Positions 40,180 to 41,897 of a DNA stretch of 41,897 nucleotides are shown here, one piece after another. The notes under the pieces were generated by a model. The model saw nothing but the letters and a program-made list of their open reading frames with translations. It made no database searches and was not told the DNA's origin. The stretch is from CF-161 sp035259145. Lineage in GTDB: Bacteria; Chloroflexota; Dormibacteria; Dormibacterales; Dormibacteraceae. The DNA lies in the NCBI GenBank assembly GCA_035259145.1, contig DATFWQ010000075.1, positions 1-41,897 of the forward strand, in the 5' to 3' direction. The position numbers and the translations under genes are program-made. Every line of letters begins with the position of its first letter. The first letter of the stretch is position 1.

Positions 40180-41856
40180 ATGGATCCACCTGCCTGCGTC
40201 CTGATCGACGACGATTCTGCCCTGCTGAACCGGCTCACCCGGGACCTCCACCACCGATACGGTCGCGACTACGAGCTCGTTCCGGTGCAAGACGCGCAAG
40301 GGGGTCTGGCCACCCTCGAGCGTCTCCGGGCCGCCGGCCGGCGGGTAGCGCTGGTCGTGGTGGACCTCCAGATGGCGGATGTCTCCGGAGTCGAGCTGCT
40401 CTGCCGTGCGCGCAGCCTGCACCCCCTCGCCAAGCGGGCTCTGCTCATCGACTACCTCGACTTCCACCGCAACGAGTCGATGCACCGGGCCCTGACGCTG
40501 GGCCAGGCCGACTGCTGGCTGACCAGGCCCTGGGACCCGCCTGACCGGCTCCTGTATCCGAAGGTGGGTGAGCTGCTCGGCGAATGGCTCGAGGACGTTG
40601 AGCCGGGGCGCTTCGCCAACGTCCTCCTGTTGGGCGAACGTCGGTCACGGCGCTCCCACCAGCTCCGCGATCTGCTGGACCGCCACGGCGTGCAGTGCGA
40701 CTTCCACACGGTCGACACCCTTGACGGCCGCGACCTGCTGCACCGGGCGAACCGGGGGCTCGACCGCCTCCCGGTAGCCGTCCTGCTCGACGGACGCGTC
40801 CTGGTCCAGCCGACCGACACAGCGATGATCACCGCTCTGGGCGCCAGAGCCAGACCCGGGCCGGGCCGCCACGACGTGGTCATAGTGGGCGCTGGTCCGG
40901 CCGGCCTCTCGGCGGCCGTGTCCGCGGCATCCGAGGGCTTGCGCACCGTCCTGATCGAGCGCGAGGCATTCGGCGGCCAGGCGGGCACGAGCTCCCGCAT
41001 CCGCAACTATCTGGGCTTCCCAGGAGGCGTCAGCGGCCGAGACCTGATGCATAGCGCGCGTGAGCAGGCGGCACTGTTTGGCACCGAGATGGTCTACGGC
41101 GACGTTATCGGGCTCTGGCCGCAGGGGAGGGAGCGGGTCGTGTTGCTGAGAAACGGCGGCCCTGCCGCTGCCGGGGCGGTGGTGCTCGCGACAGGCGTCA
41201 CCTACCAGCGCCTGGGCATCCCGGCTGTCGAGCGCTTCGTGGGCACGGGCGCGTTTTACGGCGCCGCGGTGAGCGAGGCGCCGGTCTTGCGCGGCGAGGA
41301 CGTGGTCGTGGTGGGTGGCGGGAACTCGGCGGGCCAGGCGGCCGTGCACCTATCCCGCTTCGCGGGCCGTGTGCTGCTCGTGGCGCGCGGAGAGACCCTG
41401 GCGGAGTCGATGTCTGAGTATCTCCTGCGCGAGATCGAATCCCTCGAGAACGTAATGGTCCGGCTGCGAACCCGGGTCGTGGATGCAGCTGGCACGGGCC
41501 GCCTGGAGCGGGTGACCCTGGCGACCACCGGGTGCGCCCCGCAGCAGGTTCCGGCCTCCGCCCTCTTCGTACTGACCGGTGCCCAGCCGCGCAACGAGTG
41601 GGTAGCACCCACGGTGGAGCGGGATTCGGCGGGCTTCATCCTGACGGGACGCGAGCTAACGCGCGCTCGGCCATCGGGCGCCGAGGCAGCCAGACGAGGG
41701 GAGCCGTATCCGTTCGAGTCCAGCCTGCCGGGCGCCTTTGCCGTGGGCGACGTGCGCGCGAACTCGGTCAAGCGAATCGCGGCTGGGGTAGGTGAGGGAG
41801 CACAGGTGATCCAGATGGTCCACGAGTACCTCCGCAACCCCGTGGAAGCGCCGTGA
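40180..41856 (+). CDS. Receiver-domain / thioredoxin-reductase-like flavoprotein fusion lacking CxxC
   Basis: 558 aa from ATG 40180. Residues 1-125 are a response-regulator receiver domain: acidic pair in LIDDDS (10-12), phosphoacceptor D62 in VVVDLQMADVSG, and LTRPWDPP where most receivers have KPW. Residues about 145-225 look like a thioredoxin/glutaredoxin-fold module (LRDLLDRHGV..., AVLLDGRVLVQPT) without cysteines. From 232 on it is a thioredoxin-reductase-type flavoprotein: FAD motif VGAGPAGLSAA (237-242), NAD(P)H motif VVGGGNSAGQAA (379-385) and GAFAVGDVRANSVKRIAAG. At the redox-active CATC position it reads GAAV (361-364), so it cannot reduce thioredoxin in the usual way. A flavin oxidoreductase switched by phosphorylation is the simplest reading. 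The gene ends 41 bp before the window edge. Confidence 0.9.
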   Translation: MDPPACVLIDDDSALLNRLTRDLHHRYGRDYELVPVQDAQGGLATLERLRAAGRRVALVVVDLQMADVSGVELLCRARSLHPLAKRALLIDYLDFHRNESMHRALTLGQADCWLTRPWDPPDRLLYPKVGELLGEWLEDVEPGRFANVLLLGERRSRRSHQLRDLLDRHGVQCDFHTVDTLDGRDLLHRANRGLDRLPVAVLLDGRVLVQPTDTAMITALGARARPGPGRHDVVIVGAGPAGLSAAVSAASEGLRTVLIEREAFGGQAGTSSRIRNYLGFPGGVSGRDLMHSAREQAALFGTEMVYGDVIGLWPQGRERVVLLRNGGPAAAGAVVLATGVTYQRLGIPAVERFVGTGAFYGAAVSEAPVLRGEDVVVVGGGNSAGQAAVHLSRFAGRVLLVARGETLAESMSEYLLREIESLENVMVRLRTRVVDAAGTGRLERVTLATTGCAPQQVPASALFVLTGAQPRNEWVAPTVERDSAGFILTGRELTRARPSGAEAARRGEPYPFESSLPGAFAVGDVRANSVKRIAAGVGEGAQVIQMVHEYLRNPVEAP

Positions 41857-41897
41857 GGCCCCGCCGAGCAATCCCTGCGGCCCCTGCACATCCCTTG

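Overview
The window is one contiguous 41.9-kb stretch of high-GC bacterial chromosome, packed with short operons on both strands. GTG and TTG starts, 4-bp stop/start overlaps and promoters that abut start codons are frequent. The gene set points to a free-living, probably terrestrial, Gram-positive-like lineage: a K+-independent membrane pyrophosphatase, a HadA/HadB-type hydratase pair, a DinB/mycothiol-type isomerase fold, MoxR-DUF58-transglutaminase, a LysM-CHAP peptidoglycan enzyme, an orphan Mo-hydroxylase subunit and a LarA-type racemase. Terrestrial Chloroflexota, Dormibacterota-like bacteria or a deep Actinomycetota are the best guesses. This is inference from gene content; no rRNA or marker gene is present. 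I found no tRNA, rRNA, CRISPR array, transposase or prophage.

Layout. 1-2760: a class V aminotransferase (cut by the left edge) is divergent from a translationally coupled trio, the two subunits of a sulfopyruvate/phosphonopyruvate-type ThDP decarboxylase and a cyclase-family metal hydrolase. 2905-3619: a VapBC toxin-antitoxin module, followed by an isolated 69-nt hairpin. 3789-5770: an aldo/keto reductase coupled to a serine/threonine dehydratase. 5838-12306: a GldA-GldF-GldG-like ABC system whose ATPase has lost several catalytic residues. It runs into a small unknown ORF and then a proton-pumping pyrophosphatase. 12352-13134: a CinA-N domain protein.

13174-20384 is a long minus-strand run with mostly overlapping genes: MoxR ATPase, DUF58, transmembrane transglutaminase, a 68-aa protein, HadA-like, HadB-like, SDR and enoyl-CoA hydratase. 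Divergent from it is a secreted LysM-LysM-CHAP protein with a textbook promoter. 21578-24102 carries RadC with a C-terminal tail encoded by a palindromic element, an alpha/beta hydrolase and a PduO-type cobalamin adenosyltransferase.

24382-28800 holds a 1472-aa SF1 helicase with a very large insertion and a C-terminal nuclease-like domain, a candidate stand-alone defence or repair protein. It is followed by an APH-fold kinase overlapping a CrtC/AttH-like protein. 31095-35343: a HAD phosphatase, an orphan molybdenum-hydroxylase large subunit and a D,D-carboxypeptidase. 35462-37596: a LarA-type nickel-pincer enzyme divergent from an SDR of mannonate-oxidoreductase appearance. The right end holds small proteins (PRC-barrel-like, VOC, one membrane protein), a DinB/MDMPI protein and an unusual receiver-domain/thioredoxin-reductase fusion that lacks the redox-active CxxC.

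The most notable points are the helicase-nuclease giant, the degenerate ABC ATPase linked to the pyrophosphatase, the REC-TrxR fusion, the LarA-SDR pair, the palindrome-encoded RadC tail and the recurring leaderless gene starts.
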